From: Planctomycetota bacterium
GTDB taxonomy: Bacteria; Planctomycetota; Planctomycetia; Pirellulales; Pirellulaceae
DNA length: 5,071 nucleotides
Assembly: GCA_024274855.1 (NCBI GenBank)
Contig: JAJSAJ010000871.1
Span: 1 to 5,071, forward strand
Direction of reading: 5' to 3'
Position numbers and translations under genes: made by a program. Of this stretch, positions 4,335 to 5,071 are shown in pieces. Position 1 is the first letter of the stretch. Each line of letters begins with the position of its first letter. The notes below the pieces were generated by a model. The model was not told where the DNA came from, did not search any database, and worked only from the letters and a program-made list of their open reading frames with translations.

Positions 4335-5071
4335 TCAGCGACGTCTAGGCGACCTGGTTCGGGCGGTGGCGGTTCGAACCACAAACACCTCGGCATTGTC
4401 GATGACCCAGGGTGTTGACCATGTGTGGCCGTTGTCGGCACTGCAGACATTGAAAAAGAATGTCTTGAATCGCATGCAGCGATAACTGTACGGATACTGT
4501 GTGCCCAGGTGGTCTTCGGCGGTCAAGTCTCCCAGACCCGGTTTGGCATAATAATGGACTCGGCCATCAGGCGTAAACGACATTCCGAACGTCCACCAGC
4601 CGGTGGTCGTGATTTGTTTGACCTTGTAATCGCGCCCGTATTTGTCTCCGCGGATTCGGAGGTAGGCGTAGTCGTTTTCTCGCTTGCTTCCGTCTTTGCT
4701 CTCAAAGGCAATGAACATACCGGGCCAGTAGGTTTCCCATTCTCGGTCACGAAACGTCTCGACGGCACAACGGAAACCGAAGTGGGTGCCGGTCCGGTTT
4801 TCCCATTGATCAACGGGTGGCAGGAAGATTCGCACGACCACATTTGGACTCTGGCTGACGGGGATCTTGCTGCGAAGCCGGTAGCTGACGTCGCAAATGA
4901 AGTCGTCTTGTTGCATATGATAACTGGGCAGTCCGGGGATTCCGGTGTGGACGGACCGAAGCAACATAGCGCCTTCGCTTCCCTCGGGACCGCCGGGGGG
5001 GGTTGGCACACGTTTTACGACATCGGGTTGCCCCCGCTTAACGCCCTCATACCAGCGTTTGTTGGCCGAGA
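4335..5071 (-). CDS. Planctomycete-type protein of unknown function, C-terminal part (5' end outside the window)
   Basis: The frame is open from the window edge to TGA at 4335-4337, giving 244 visible residues. It begins SANKRWYEGVKRGQPDVVKRV upstream of any candidate start, so the start lies beyond 5071; the GTG at 5007-5009 is internal. Visible stretches include DVSYRL, VVVRIFLPP, WENRTGTHFGFR, YWPGMFIAFES, DYAYLRIRGDKYGRDY, TTGWWTFGMSFTPDGRVHYYAKPG, and KTFFFNVCSADNGHTWSTPWVIDNAEVFVVR. Alternating hydrophobic and aromatic residues with glycine/aspartate turns suggest a beta-sandwich, possibly like concanavalin/LamG folds. I recall close relatives annotated only as hypothetical or secreted proteins in planctomycetes. 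The last residues (RTATARTRSPRRR) form a short basic tail. No catalytic motif is evident. Frame and composition make coding nearly certain; function is unknown. Confidence 0.85.
   Translation of the reverse strand, partial: SANKRWYEGVKRGQPDVVKRVPTPPGGPEGSEGAMLLRSVHTGIPGLPSYHMQQDDFICDVSYRLRSKIPVSQSPNVVVRIFLPPVDQWENRTGTHFGFRCAVETFRDREWETYWPGMFIAFESKDGSKRENDYAYLRIRGDKYGRDYKVKQITTTGWWTFGMSFTPDGRVHYYAKPGLGDLTAEDHLGTQYPYSYRCMRFKTFFFNVCSADNGHTWSTPWVIDNAEVFVVRTATARTRSPRRR

Overview
The window looks like chromosomal DNA from a planctomycete, probably a relative of the Pirellulales. Three things point there: moderately high GC, large gaps between genes, and proteins that resemble families I associate with that phylum (an 81-residue single-helix protein and a long secreted-type protein at the right edge). 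A repeat whose two strands encode GEAPAEP-like and GSAGASPS-like peptides also fits. This is recognition from memory, not a database search.

Layout, left to right. Positions 2-100 hold the last 32 codons of an unidentified plus-strand gene. Positions 101-737 hold no gene I can support, but contain a small hairpin (149-166) and a large imperfect inverted repeat (197-273). A short membrane-anchored protein follows on the plus strand (750-995). It converges, with a 14-base gap, on a minus-strand gene (1010-2719) for a CoA-disulfide/persulfide reductase fused to a C-terminal rhodanese domain. That gene is complete except for one in-frame amber codon at 2003-2005. The 343 bases upstream of it (2720-3062) form several hairpins and may be a structured leader or small RNA.

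Next, still on the minus strand, is a small membrane protein (3345-3473). Its stop codon is TGA, and the same frame stays open for 93 more codons, through a 12-bp tandem repeat, to a second TGA at 3063-3065. A hairpin 14 nt after the first TGA meets the usual bacterial SECIS rules, and the first downstream cysteine sits five residues after the TGA. A selenocysteine-containing membrane protein is therefore a real possibility. It is the most interesting observation here, but it is unproven.

An ArsR-family repressor lies further along the minus strand (3810-4172). It has a strong ribosome binding site and a consensus -35 box, with a 20-bp near-palindrome filling the promoter spacer, which is the architecture of an autorepressed gene. 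A strong hairpin (4264-4300) separates it from the 3' end of a large planctomycete-type protein of unknown function (4335 to the window edge).

Inference: the ArsR-type regulator, the small redox-candidate membrane protein and the reductase-rhodanese fusion form a sulfur/persulfide or thiol-redox locus. The genes share a strand but are separated by more than 300 bases each, so they are probably not a tight operon. Two neighbouring genes here have in-frame stops, so decay of the locus or sequencing errors must be weighed against recoding.
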